Origin: Tractidigestivibacter scatoligenes
GTDB taxonomy: Bacteria; Actinomycetota; Coriobacteriia; Coriobacteriales; Atopobiaceae
NCBI RefSeq assembly: GCF_001494635.1
Contig: NZ_LOJF01000011.1
Coordinates: 1 to 64,000, forward strand
Direction: 5' to 3'
Length of the DNA: 64,000 nt
A program made the position numbers and the translations under genes. Of this stretch, positions 56,951-64,000 are shown piece by piece. The notes beneath the pieces were generated by a model. The model was not told the origin of the DNA. It ran no database searches and saw only the letters and a list, made by a program, of their open reading frames with translations. Positions within the stretch are counted from its first letter, which is position 1. Each line of letters begins with the position of its first letter.

Positions 56951-58936
56951 TTACTGCTCGACAACAGCAGAAAGTTTCTTTGTCAGCTCATTAATACGCT
57001 TCTGGAGCGCAGTTGCTTTCTCGAAGAGCGCCTCCGCATCCTCCCCGCCCGCGTTTCCGGAGTCCCCTGCCTGCCGCAGGCGCGCCTTAGCCTCACGCAC
57101 GCGCCGCTTGCACGAGTAGAGTTCGACCGAGTCGACGAGAAACGCGACCTTCTCGCGCGCGTCCATGCCGGGGCTCGAGACCACACGCCCGGACGAGAGG
57201 ATCTGCGGCGCGTCAGGCTCCACGGCCGTGGCGGCTGCCACGACGTCTGCGGGCGCGGTGCCCTCTGGCGTGGCTAACATTGCCCAGGCCATTCCCTCGT
57301 GACGTCCGTCCGCCCACATCACGTCTGCCAGGCGATCGGCATAGGGGCGCACCTCGTCCGGCATGGCGGCAAGAATCGAGAGCAGCTCGCGCTCAACGGC
57401 GACCTGCATGCGCTCGTCGCCCGAGAGCATGCGCGAGACCGAGAAGGAACCGCCGTTCGCGGGCGCTGCGGCAACGGGAACGCCGCCACCCTCGTAGGCG
57501 TCCGCAGGCACGTAGTCGTCGGGCACGGGAGAGTAGCCGTCCTCATCCCCCGAAAACGGCGCAGCAGCCGCGGGTACCGCACTTGGCGCAGCCAGCCTGG
57601 CAGCGGCCTCGCGCCGGCGCTCCCGCACCTCGGGCTCAGCGGCCTTAACGGGCTTCTCGCGAATCACGCGCTTTGTCTCGACAACGTCCATGCCAAGGGC
57701 GTCCGCCAGCTGCGTGGCGTACTCGTCAAGCAGCACGGAGTTCTTGAGCGGCGCCAAAAGTTGGGCCATCTCGTCCAGCGCCTTGACGCGCCGGCCTGGC
57801 GCCGAGAGGTCATAGCCCGCCAGGCGCTTGGTGAACACGAAGTCCATGAGCGGCACCGCGGCGTCGAGCTGCGCCTGCATGGCGGAGGCGTCGTGGGACG
57901 AGAGGAACTCCATGGGGTCCTGGCCGTTGGGCAGAACCACGCAGACCATCGAGGCCGAGGTCTTGTCGATGAACTGGACGGCGCGCTCGGCCGCACGCTG
58001 GCCGGCCTCGTCGCCGTCGAACATGCAGATGATGCGAGAGACGCGCTGGCGCTCCATGAGCCGGATGTGGTCGATGCGGAAGGCGGTGCCCAGCGCCGCC
58101 ACGGCGTTGGTGAAGCCGGCCTCGTGCATGGCGATGACGTCGGTGTAGCCCTCGCAGACGATGGCCGTGCCCGTTGCCGTCATGGTCTCCTTGGCGCGGT
58201 CGTAGGCAAAGAGGTGCTTGCCCTTGTTGAAGACCGTGGTGTCACGCGTGTTGAGGTACTTGGGCGCGTTGTTGGCGGGGCGCAGGATGCGGCCGCCAAA
58301 GGCGATGGTGCGCCCCTGCTCATCGTGGATGGGAAACATGGCCCGGTCGTAGAACCAGTCGGCAAGGCGCCCCGAGCGTTCAACGGCCAGGTTGGCGGCT
58401 ATGAGCTCCTTGGGGCTATAGCCCTTCCCGCGCAAGTACGAGACGAGCGAGCCGCGCCCGGGCGCGTAGCCCAGGTGCCAGCGGCGGCACACGTCCGAGC
58501 CAAAGCCGCGCCCGGCAAGGTAGGCCCGCGCGGCGGCCGGCCCCTCGCCACGGCCACGCATGAGCATGGTGTGGTAGTAGTCGTCCGCCAACGTGAGGGC
58601 CTCGATGAGGCGGTTCTTGCGCGGCCCGCGGGCGGCGTTCTTGTCCTCGGAAAGCTCGATGCCCGCACGATCTGCCAGGTAGCGAATGGAGTCCGGAAAC
58701 GAGAGGTTCTCGCGCTTCATCACGTACTTGAAGACGTCGCCGCCCTCGCTGCACGCGCCAAAGCAGTGCCAGAGGCCCGTTGCCGGATCCACCTTGAACG
58801 AGGGGGTCTTCTCGTGGTGGAAGGGGCAGCATCCCCAGAACTCCCGGCCGCGCTGACGCAGCTCGACCGTCTCGCCCACCAGCTGCACGATGTCGGTGGC
58901 CTGGCGAACCCGCTCCTTGTCCTCGTCGCTGATCAC
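56951..58936 (-). CDS. dnaG: DNA primase (DnaG)
   Basis: 661 residues. GTG 58936 overlaps the ribF stop by 4 nt (GTGA) and has GGGGGTGG upstream, so I prefer it to ATG 58981. The CHC2 zinc finger (CCPFHHEKTPSFKV...WHCFGAC), the TOPRIM core VCEGYTDVIAMHEAG and DGDEAGQRAAERA, and a C-terminal helicase-interaction region are all present. It makes RNA primers at the replication fork. Confidence 0.95.
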   Translation of the reverse strand: MISDEDKERVRQATDIVQLVGETVELRQRGREFWGCCPFHHEKTPSFKVDPATGLWHCFGACSEGGDVFKYVMKRENLSFPDSIRYLADRAGIELSEDKNAARGPRKNRLIEALTLADDYYHTMLMRGRGEGPAAARAYLAGRGFGSDVCRRWHLGYAPGRGSLVSYLRGKGYSPKELIAANLAVERSGRLADWFYDRAMFPIHDEQGRTIAFGGRILRPANNAPKYLNTRDTTVFNKGKHLFAYDRAKETMTATGTAIVCEGYTDVIAMHEAGFTNAVAALGTAFRIDHIRLMERQRVSRIICMFDGDEAGQRAAERAVQFIDKTSASMVCVVLPNGQDPMEFLSSHDASAMQAQLDAAVPLMDFVFTKRLAGYDLSAPGRRVKALDEMAQLLAPLKNSVLLDEYATQLADALGMDVVETKRVIREKPVKAAEPEVRERRREAAARLAAPSAVPAAAAPFSGDEDGYSPVPDDYVPADAYEGGGVPVAAAPANGGSFSVSRMLSGDERMQVAVERELLSILAAMPDEVRPYADRLADVMWADGRHEGMAWAMLATPEGTAPADVVAAATAVEPDAPQILSSGRVVSSPGMDAREKVAFLVDSVELYSCKRRVREAKARLRQAGDSGNAGGEDAEALFEKATALQKRINELTKKLSAVVEQ

Positions 58937-60018
58937 GCGACCACCCCCACGCACTCCTCCCCGACATTCTCGCGTACCCATTGGATGTTCCCCAACACGG
59001 CGGATTCCAGCTCGGCAAGCGAGTCGAATCGACGAGAGGCACGAAGGTGGCGCAGAAACACCACGCGGGCGTCCTCGCCGTAGACATCGCCCGAGAAGCC
59101 CACGAGGTTTGCCTCGAGCATGGGGTGGGCCGCCACGTCAAAAGATGGCGGCGCACCAACGTTAACCGCCGCGGGCCAGACGCGCCCATCGATGATGGCG
59201 AGACAGGCGTAGACGCCGTTGGCCGGCAGGCAGTCACGGCCGTCCAGCTCAACGTTGGCCGTGGGAAAGCCAAACGAGGTGCCCTCACCGCGGCCGTGGA
59301 CGATGCGCCCACCCAGGAAGTGGTGGCGAAGCAGGAGCTGGGCGGCCTTCTCGACCTTGCCCTCGCCGAGAAGCCCGCGCACGCGCGTGGCCGAGACGGG
59401 GCTTCCCTCCGCCGTCACGAGCGCGTGACCAAAGACGTCGAAGCCGCACTTCTCGCCCAGGGCAGCCATTGCCGTTACCGTTCCCGCGCCGCCGGAGCCA
59501 AAGCGGAAGTCCTCGCCCACATGGATGGCCGCAGGCGAAAGAATGCCGCCCAGCACCTCGGTGACGTAGCGGTCGTACGGAAGCGCCGCAAGCTCAGGCG
59601 TGAAGCGGTGCACGAGAATGGCGTCCGCGCCGGAGAGAGCCAGCGAGCGCACGCGGTCCGCATCGGAGAGCAGGCGCTCGGGCGGACGGGTGGAAAGGAC
59701 CTCCGAGGGGTCGGGGTCAAAGGTCACCAGGGCAAGTGGCAGGTTCCGCGCGCGGGCGTCCGCGGCGGCCTGGGCGATGAGGGCGCGATGCCCCGCATGC
59801 AGGCCGTCAAAGGCGCCAATCACGCAGACAAAGCGCTGGTTGGGCCCCAGCGTGACGCCAGGAGCAAGGTAGGCCGTGGCGTCCGGCAGATGCATGGATG
59901 CGCCAAGCGACACGCCCGAGAGCGTCGAGGCCGCAGCCAGTCGGCGCGCCTCCGCGTGCGAGAGCGGCCAGGTGGGCTCGTGCCAGTCGGGCGCGCAGGA
60001 GAAGGGCTCGCCCGTCAT
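58933..60018 (-). CDS. ribF: Bifunctional riboflavin kinase/FAD synthetase (RibF)
   Basis: 361 residues from ATG 60018, overlapping the truB stop by 4 nt (ATGA). The FAD-synthetase half has VCVIGAFDGLHAGHRALI and TPELAALPYDRYVTEVLGG. The kinase half has GTSFGFPTANVELDG and NGVYACLAIIDG. The first 65 residues are longer than usual. It converts riboflavin to FMN and FAD. Confidence 0.93.
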   Translation of the reverse strand: MTGEPFSCAPDWHEPTWPLSHAEARRLAAASTLSGVSLGASMHLPDATAYLAPGVTLGPNQRFVCVIGAFDGLHAGHRALIAQAAADARARNLPLALVTFDPDPSEVLSTRPPERLLSDADRVRSLALSGADAILVHRFTPELAALPYDRYVTEVLGGILSPAAIHVGEDFRFGSGGAGTVTAMAALGEKCGFDVFGHALVTAEGSPVSATRVRGLLGEGKVEKAAQLLLRHHFLGGRIVHGRGEGTSFGFPTANVELDGRDCLPANGVYACLAIIDGRVWPAAVNVGAPPSFDVAAHPMLEANLVGFSGDVYGEDARVVFLRHLRASRRFDSLAELESAVLGNIQWVRENVGEECVGVVA

Positions 60019-60974
60019 GCGCGCACCCCCGTGATGCCGGCCGGGAAGTTGACCTCGCAGGCAAGGCCGCGCCTGCCACAGCTCCATACGCCAACGAGGC
60101 GCTGGTCAAAGACCATGGCAACGCGCTCGCCAGGAAGCGGGGCACGATCTGTGCCGTCTGCCACGCGTACCGTTCCCGCCGCCACGACCTTTCCGCAGGC
60201 GGCGTCTGCCGCCTCCTGCGCACTCAGCAGGCGCACTGGGGCACCAAGGGCCGCAACGGGGTCAAGCGCGTGGGCAAGAACCTCCGCCGGATCCTGCGCC
60301 GCGTCGACAGCGTCCAGCGCCAGGCAGGCGTCAAGCCCCACCGAGCCGGACTGCGTGCGCCGCAGCGCCACGAGGTGCGCGGCGGACCCAGCGGCACGCC
60401 CGATGTCGCGTGCCAGGCTCCGGATGTAGGTGCCCTTGGAGACGTCAAAGTCGACGACCCAGCTGAGCTGCCCCTCCACCGAGGCTATTTCGACAAGCTC
60501 TGCAGAGAAGACCGTGATGCGGCGGGCTGCCAGCTCAGGCGCCTTGCCCTCGCGCGCAAGCGCGTAGGAGCGCTGCCCGTCCACGGATATGGCGGAATAC
60601 GCAGGAGGCACCTGGTCCTGCTCGCCCACAAAGCTGGCGAGAATACCGCGGGCCACGTCCTCGCTGCCCAGGCGCTCGGGGACCTCGGCGGCAACCGTGG
60701 GCGCGCCGTCGGCGTCGTCCGTATCGGTCTCGCAACCAAAGATGATGCCTGCCGTGTAGCGTTTGCGCTCGGCGGTGAGAAGACCCATGAGGCGCGTGCC
60801 CTGGCCCACGCCAACCACCATCACGCCCGAGGCAGCGGGGTCAAGCGTCCCGGCGTGTCCCACGCGGCGCTCCCCCAGGACGCGCCGCACGTGGTTCACC
60901 ACGTCGTGACTCGTCATTCCGCAGGGCTTGTCGATGCCGAGGAGGGCGTTGTAGCCCGACTCGCCGCGCCTCAC
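60015..60974 (-). CDS. truB: tRNA pseudouridine(55) synthase (TruB)
   Basis: 319 residues from GTG 60974, a 4-nt overlap with nrnA (GTGA). LLGIDKPCGMTSHDVVNHVR and the catalytic Asp in GHAGTLDPAASGVM are diagnostic, with a C-terminal extension that could be a PUA-like domain. It makes pseudouridine 55 in the T loop of tRNA. Confidence 0.94.
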   Translation of the reverse strand: MRRGESGYNALLGIDKPCGMTSHDVVNHVRRVLGERRVGHAGTLDPAASGVMVVGVGQGTRLMGLLTAERKRYTAGIIFGCETDTDDADGAPTVAAEVPERLGSEDVARGILASFVGEQDQVPPAYSAISVDGQRSYALAREGKAPELAARRITVFSAELVEIASVEGQLSWVVDFDVSKGTYIRSLARDIGRAAGSAAHLVALRRTQSGSVGLDACLALDAVDAAQDPAEVLAHALDPVAALGAPVRLLSAQEAADAACGKVVAAGTVRVADGTDRAPLPGERVAMVFDQRLVGVWSCGRRGLACEVNFPAGITGVRA

Positions 60975-62026
60975 CGTGACGCACCTCGCACGTCTGCCGT
61001 CAGGGCGCTCGAGGGTGCCGCGGAGTCATCGAAAAGCGCGCAGAGCTTGGGAAGCACGATGGCGCGAACCTCGTCCACAGTGCCCGAGGCAGTGAACCCG
61101 GCAGCAGCACGGTGTCCACCGCCGCCCATCTCGCGCGCGATGCCCGAGACGTCCAGGTCGCACTTGGAGCGGAGGTTGCCGCGGACCTTGCCGCCGTCGA
61201 CCTCCTTCAAGAAGAGCGCCACCTGGGTGCCCTCGATGCAGCGTACCAGGTCGATGAGGCCGTCAAGCTCGTCGAGCGTGACGCCGGCGTTGGCGATGTC
61301 CTCCGCCGTGGCAAAGCTGTAGGCAATGCGGCCCTCGGCAAAGGTCTGGATGCGCGCAAGAACGCGGGCGGCAAGGTGCACGTAGGCCAGGCGGTCGGAC
61401 TGGTACACGTTGAGCGCAACCTCCGCAGGCGAGGCACCGGCCTCAACCAGCATGCTTGCCGTCTCAAAGGCCTCGCTGTCGGCGTTTTGGTACTGGAAGC
61501 GGCCCGTGTCGGTCACAATGGCGCAGAGAAGGTTCTGCGCGATGGTGGGCGTGAGGACGCGCGAGGAGTGCAGACAGAACTCGGAGATGATGACGCCCGT
61601 GGCGGCGGCATCGGGGCGAACCACGCCCGCCTCCCAGAAGCGCTCGCCCGAGGGGTGGTGGTCAAGAACGGCCACGTGGTGCGCGCGGGCGCAGATCTTC
61701 TCGGCGTCAGCCAGGCGCGACATCTGCGAGAGGTCAACGCAGATGAAGAGATCCGGCGTCACGTCGTAGTCCACCGCGTGCACGAAGGTGTCGGACCCCG
61801 GCAGGAAGCGGTAGATCCTGGGGACGGGGTCCTTATCGGCCAGGAGGTTGGTCACGCGCTTGCCCGGCCACGCGGTGCGAATGACCTCGGCCAGGGCAAG
61901 GCCGGAGCCAATGGCGTCGCCATCGGGCGAGGTGTGCGCGCAGATCGCGATGGTGTTGGCATCCTCGATCAGCGCGACAACGCCCTTGAAGAGCTCCGCC
62001 TGTTCCATGTATTCGGAAACCCTCAT
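60971..62026 (-). CDS. nrnA: DHH-family oligoribonuclease/pAp phosphatase (NrnA)
   Basis: 351 residues from ATG 62026 (TTG 62029 also possible). The DHH domain shows SPDGDAIGSGLAL, the VDLSQMSRL strand and VLDHHPSGE. The DHHA1 domain has MGGGGHRAAAGF. It degrades nano-RNA and 3'-phosphoadenosine 5'-phosphate. The usual position between rbfA and truB is kept. Confidence 0.92.
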   Translation of the reverse strand: MRVSEYMEQAELFKGVVALIEDANTIAICAHTSPDGDAIGSGLALAEVIRTAWPGKRVTNLLADKDPVPRIYRFLPGSDTFVHAVDYDVTPDLFICVDLSQMSRLADAEKICARAHHVAVLDHHPSGERFWEAGVVRPDAAATGVIISEFCLHSSRVLTPTIAQNLLCAIVTDTGRFQYQNADSEAFETASMLVEAGASPAEVALNVYQSDRLAYVHLAARVLARIQTFAEGRIAYSFATAEDIANAGVTLDELDGLIDLVRCIEGTQVALFLKEVDGGKVRGNLRSKCDLDVSGIAREMGGGGHRAAAGFTASGTVDEVRAIVLPKLCALFDDSAAPSSALTADVRGASR

Positions 62027-62037
62027 CAAGCTCTTCC

Positions 62038-62469
62038 CTACTCGCCCTCTTCGCCCTCGGCAGCGTCGCTGGCGCCGTCCTCGGCGTCCGCCGCGATGGG
62101 ATAGCCGTTCTCGTCCTTCTCGACGCCAAGCGTTGGCGGGACGTTATCAAGCGCACGAGAGATGCGCTCGGCCTCGTCAGTGGTGGTGTCGATCTGGAAC
62201 GCAAGCTCAGGCGTCACGCGCCAGCCAAGCGCGTGGCCGAGAAGCGAGCGGATGCGCCCCTTGGCGCGCTCGAGAGCAGCGGAGACCTCCTCGTAGCGGG
62301 AGGCATCGCAGCTCACGTAGGCGCGCATGAAGGACTTGTCGACCGAGACCTCCACGCCCGTGACAGTCACGAGCTGGAGGTCGGGGTCGGAGACCTCAAA
62401 GAGCATGATGGTGGCGAGCTTCTCGCGCGCAATCTCGTTGGTGCGGCGCGAGTGCTGGTTCTGCTTCAC
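62038..62469 (-). CDS. rbfA: Ribosome-binding factor A (RbfA)
   Basis: 143 residues from GTG 62469 with GGGAGG upstream. RRTNEIAREKLATIMLFEVS and the KH-like core with LGWRVTPELAFQIDTTTDEA identify it. An acidic tail (AEDGASDAAEGEEGE) is added. It is needed for 30S subunit maturation. Confidence 0.92.
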   Translation of the reverse strand: MKQNQHSRRTNEIAREKLATIMLFEVSDPDLQLVTVTGVEVSVDKSFMRAYVSCDASRYEEVSAALERAKGRIRSLLGHALGWRVTPELAFQIDTTTDEAERISRALDNVPPTLGVEKDENGYPIAADAEDGASDAAEGEEGE

Positions 62470-62479
62470 GTGTGCCTCC

Positions 62480-64000
62480 CTACTCCGTGCGCGCGACCTC
62501 TTCGACGCGGTACGCCTCGATCTGGTCGCCGGGGTGGATGTCCTGGAAGTTCTCCAGGCCAATGCCGCACTCAAAACCGGCCTTGACACTCTTGACGTCG
62601 TCCTTGTAGCGCCTGAGCGAGGCAATCTTGCCCTCGTAGACCACGATGCCGTCGCGCACGAGGCGAACCTGATCGTCGCGGGAGACCTCGCCCTCGGAGA
62701 TCATGCAGCCGGCGGCGATGCCAACCTTGGGCACCTTGAAGGTGTCGCGGACCTCGGCGATGCCGGTCTGGACCTCCTCCTCGGTGGGCTTGAGCATGCC
62801 GATACGGGCGGCGTCGATGTCCTCGATGGCCTTGTAGATGACGCTGTAGGTACGAATCTCGACGCCCTCGCGCTCGGCAGCGGCACGCGCCTTGGCGTCA
62901 GGACGCACACCAAAGCCAATGATGATGGCGTTGGAGGCATCGGCGAGCGTGACGTCGGTCTCGGTGATGGCGCCCACGGCCGCGTGAATCGTGTTGATGC
63001 GGACCTCGGACTGGTCCATCTTGTCGAGCGAGTCCTGGAGCGCCTCGATGGAGCCCTGGACGTCGGCCTTGATGATGAGGTTGAGCTCCTTGACCTCGGC
63101 GTCTGCCATGGTGTCGAAGAGGTTCTCGAGCGTGACGTGCTTCACGCGGTTCTGCTCCTCGATGCGGGCCTTGAGGGCGCGCTGGTCAGCAAGGTCGCGG
63201 GCGTCGCGGTCATCCTGGAAGACGCGGAACTCGTCGCCTGCCATGGGGACGCTCTGAAGGCCCAGGATCTCCACCGGGTCGGAGGGTCCTGCCGTCTCGA
63301 CGGGATTGCCCTTGGGGTCGAGCATGGCGCGCACACGACCGTAGGCCATGCCAGCAACCAGGGCATCGCCAACGTGGAGCGTGCCGCGGGTCACGAGTAC
63401 CGTGGCAACCGAGCCACGGCCGCGGTCGAGCTTGGCCTCAAGGACGTTGCCCGAGGCAAAGGTGTCGGGGTTGGCCTTGAGCTCGAGGACGTCAGCCTCG
63501 AGCAGGACGGCCTCGAGCAGGTTGTCGATGCCGATGTGCTTCTTGGCCGAGATGTCGACGAACATGTTCTGTCCGCCCCACTCCTCGGGGATGATGCCGT
63601 ACTCGGTGAGCTCCTGGCGCACGCGGGTGGGGTCGGCGCCGGGCTTGTCGATCTTGTTCACCGCCACGACGATGGGCACGCCGGCGGCCTTGGCGTGGTT
63701 GATGGACTCGACGGTCTGGGGCATGACGCCGTCGTCAGCAGCCACGATAAGAATGACGATGTCGGTCACCTTGGCACCACGGGCACGCATGGCCGTGAAG
63801 GTCTCGTGACCAGGGGTGTCGATGAAGGTGATGGTGCGGCCGTTGATCTTGACCTGCGAGGCGCCGATGGCCTGCGTGATGCCGCCGGCCTCGCCCTCGG
63901 CAACGCCGGTGTGGCGAATGGCGTCAAGCAGCGACGTCTTGCCGTGGTCGACGTGGCCCATGACGGTGACCACGGGCGGACGGGGCTTCAGGTCCTTGGG
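62480..64000 (-). CDS. infB: Translation initiation factor IF-2 (InfB), cut by the window edge
   Basis: At least 507 residues of the C-terminal part: G domain with [20 protein letters not shown], the G3 DTPGHETF and the NKIDKPGAD specificity motif, then domains II-IV ending [16 protein letters not shown]. The N-terminal region and the start lie beyond 64000. IF-2 brings initiator tRNA to the ribosome. It is the first gene seen in the operon that runs through to rpoD. Confidence 0.96.
   Translation of the reverse strand, partial: PKDLKPRPPVVTVMGHVDHGKTSLLDAIRHTGVAEGEAGGITQAIGASQVKINGRTITFIDTPGHETFTAMRARGAKVTDIVILIVAADDGVMPQTVESINHAKAAGVPIVVAVNKIDKPGADPTRVRQELTEYGIIPEEWGGQNMFVDISAKKHIGIDNLLEAVLLEADVLELKANPDTFASGNVLEAKLDRGRGSVATVLVTRGTLHVGDALVAGMAYGRVRAMLDPKGNPVETAGPSDPVEILGLQSVPMAGDEFRVFQDDRDARDLADQRALKARIEEQNRVKHVTLENLFDTMADAEVKELNLIIKADVQGSIEALQDSLDKMDQSEVRINTIHAAVGAITETDVTLADASNAIIIGFGVRPDAKARAAAEREGVEIRTYSVIYKAIEDIDAARIGMLKPTEEEVQTGIAEVRDTFKVPKVGIAAGCMISEGEVSRDDQVRLVRDGIVVYEGKIASLRRYKDDVKSVKAGFECGIGLENFQDIHPGDQIEAYRVEEVARTE

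Overview
This window reads as chromosome of a high-GC, Gram-positive actinobacterium of the class Coriobacteriia, most likely an Olsenella/Atopobiaceae relative. That placement is an inference from gene content and codon use, not from a marker gene I could place firmly. It divides into four parts: decayed flanking DNA, an integrative conjugative element (ICE) of about 33.4 kb in a tRNA-Pro gene, a short transporter/regulator block, and a long housekeeping segment.

1-2617: lower-GC, decayed DNA. It holds the 3' end of a type I restriction specificity gene, a guanidine-III riboswitch in front of a frameshifted SMR (Gdx/SugE-type) exporter, fragments of other genes, the tail of a broken winged-helix protein with a short tandem repeat at the break, and copies of an interspersed repeat that recurs inside the ICE.

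2618-36097: tRNA-Pro(GGG) and the ICE. A 45-bp direct repeat (2650-2694 and 36053-36097) marks attL and attR. The tyrosine integrase lies at the right end, and matching 19-bp arm repeats sit inside both ends. From left to right the element holds: three excisionase-like HTH proteins; a replication-like module (winged-helix protein, helically phased palindromes next to an AT-rich tract, DnaC-like loader); a minus-strand cargo pair; a Gram-positive type IV secretion operon (PcfB/DUF3801, VirD4, small membrane protein, PrgI, VirB4, GH73-NlpC/P60 hydrolase, VirB6-like); a large LPXTG thioester/VaFE adhesin; DUF3789; ArdC antirestriction; a divergent mobilization operon (MobC-like, relaxase, two small genes) with a candidate oriT; a restriction-like cargo operon (RHH protein, two-part Eco57I-like methyltransferase, GIY-YIG-helicase fusion); an ATPase remnant; and an AbiE toxin-antitoxin pair.

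36098-41375: SotB-like MFS exporter, AzlC/AzlD branched-chain amino acid exporter divergent from a LysR regulator, and palindromic intergenic repeats.

40503-52358: a complete type II fatty-acid synthesis operon on the minus strand (MarR/FabT-like regulator, fabH, acpP, fabK, fabD, fabG, fabF, accB, fabZ, accC, fused accDA, degV). Its order matches the streptococcal cluster. A 21-bp palindrome lies at its promoter, and birA, which biotinylates AccB, lies upstream.

52359-64000: more palindromic repeats, a DUF554 membrane protein, a PNPOx-like protein, yaaA, and a minus-strand core operon infB-rbfA-nrnA-truB-ribF-dnaG-rpoD, with infB cut by the window edge.
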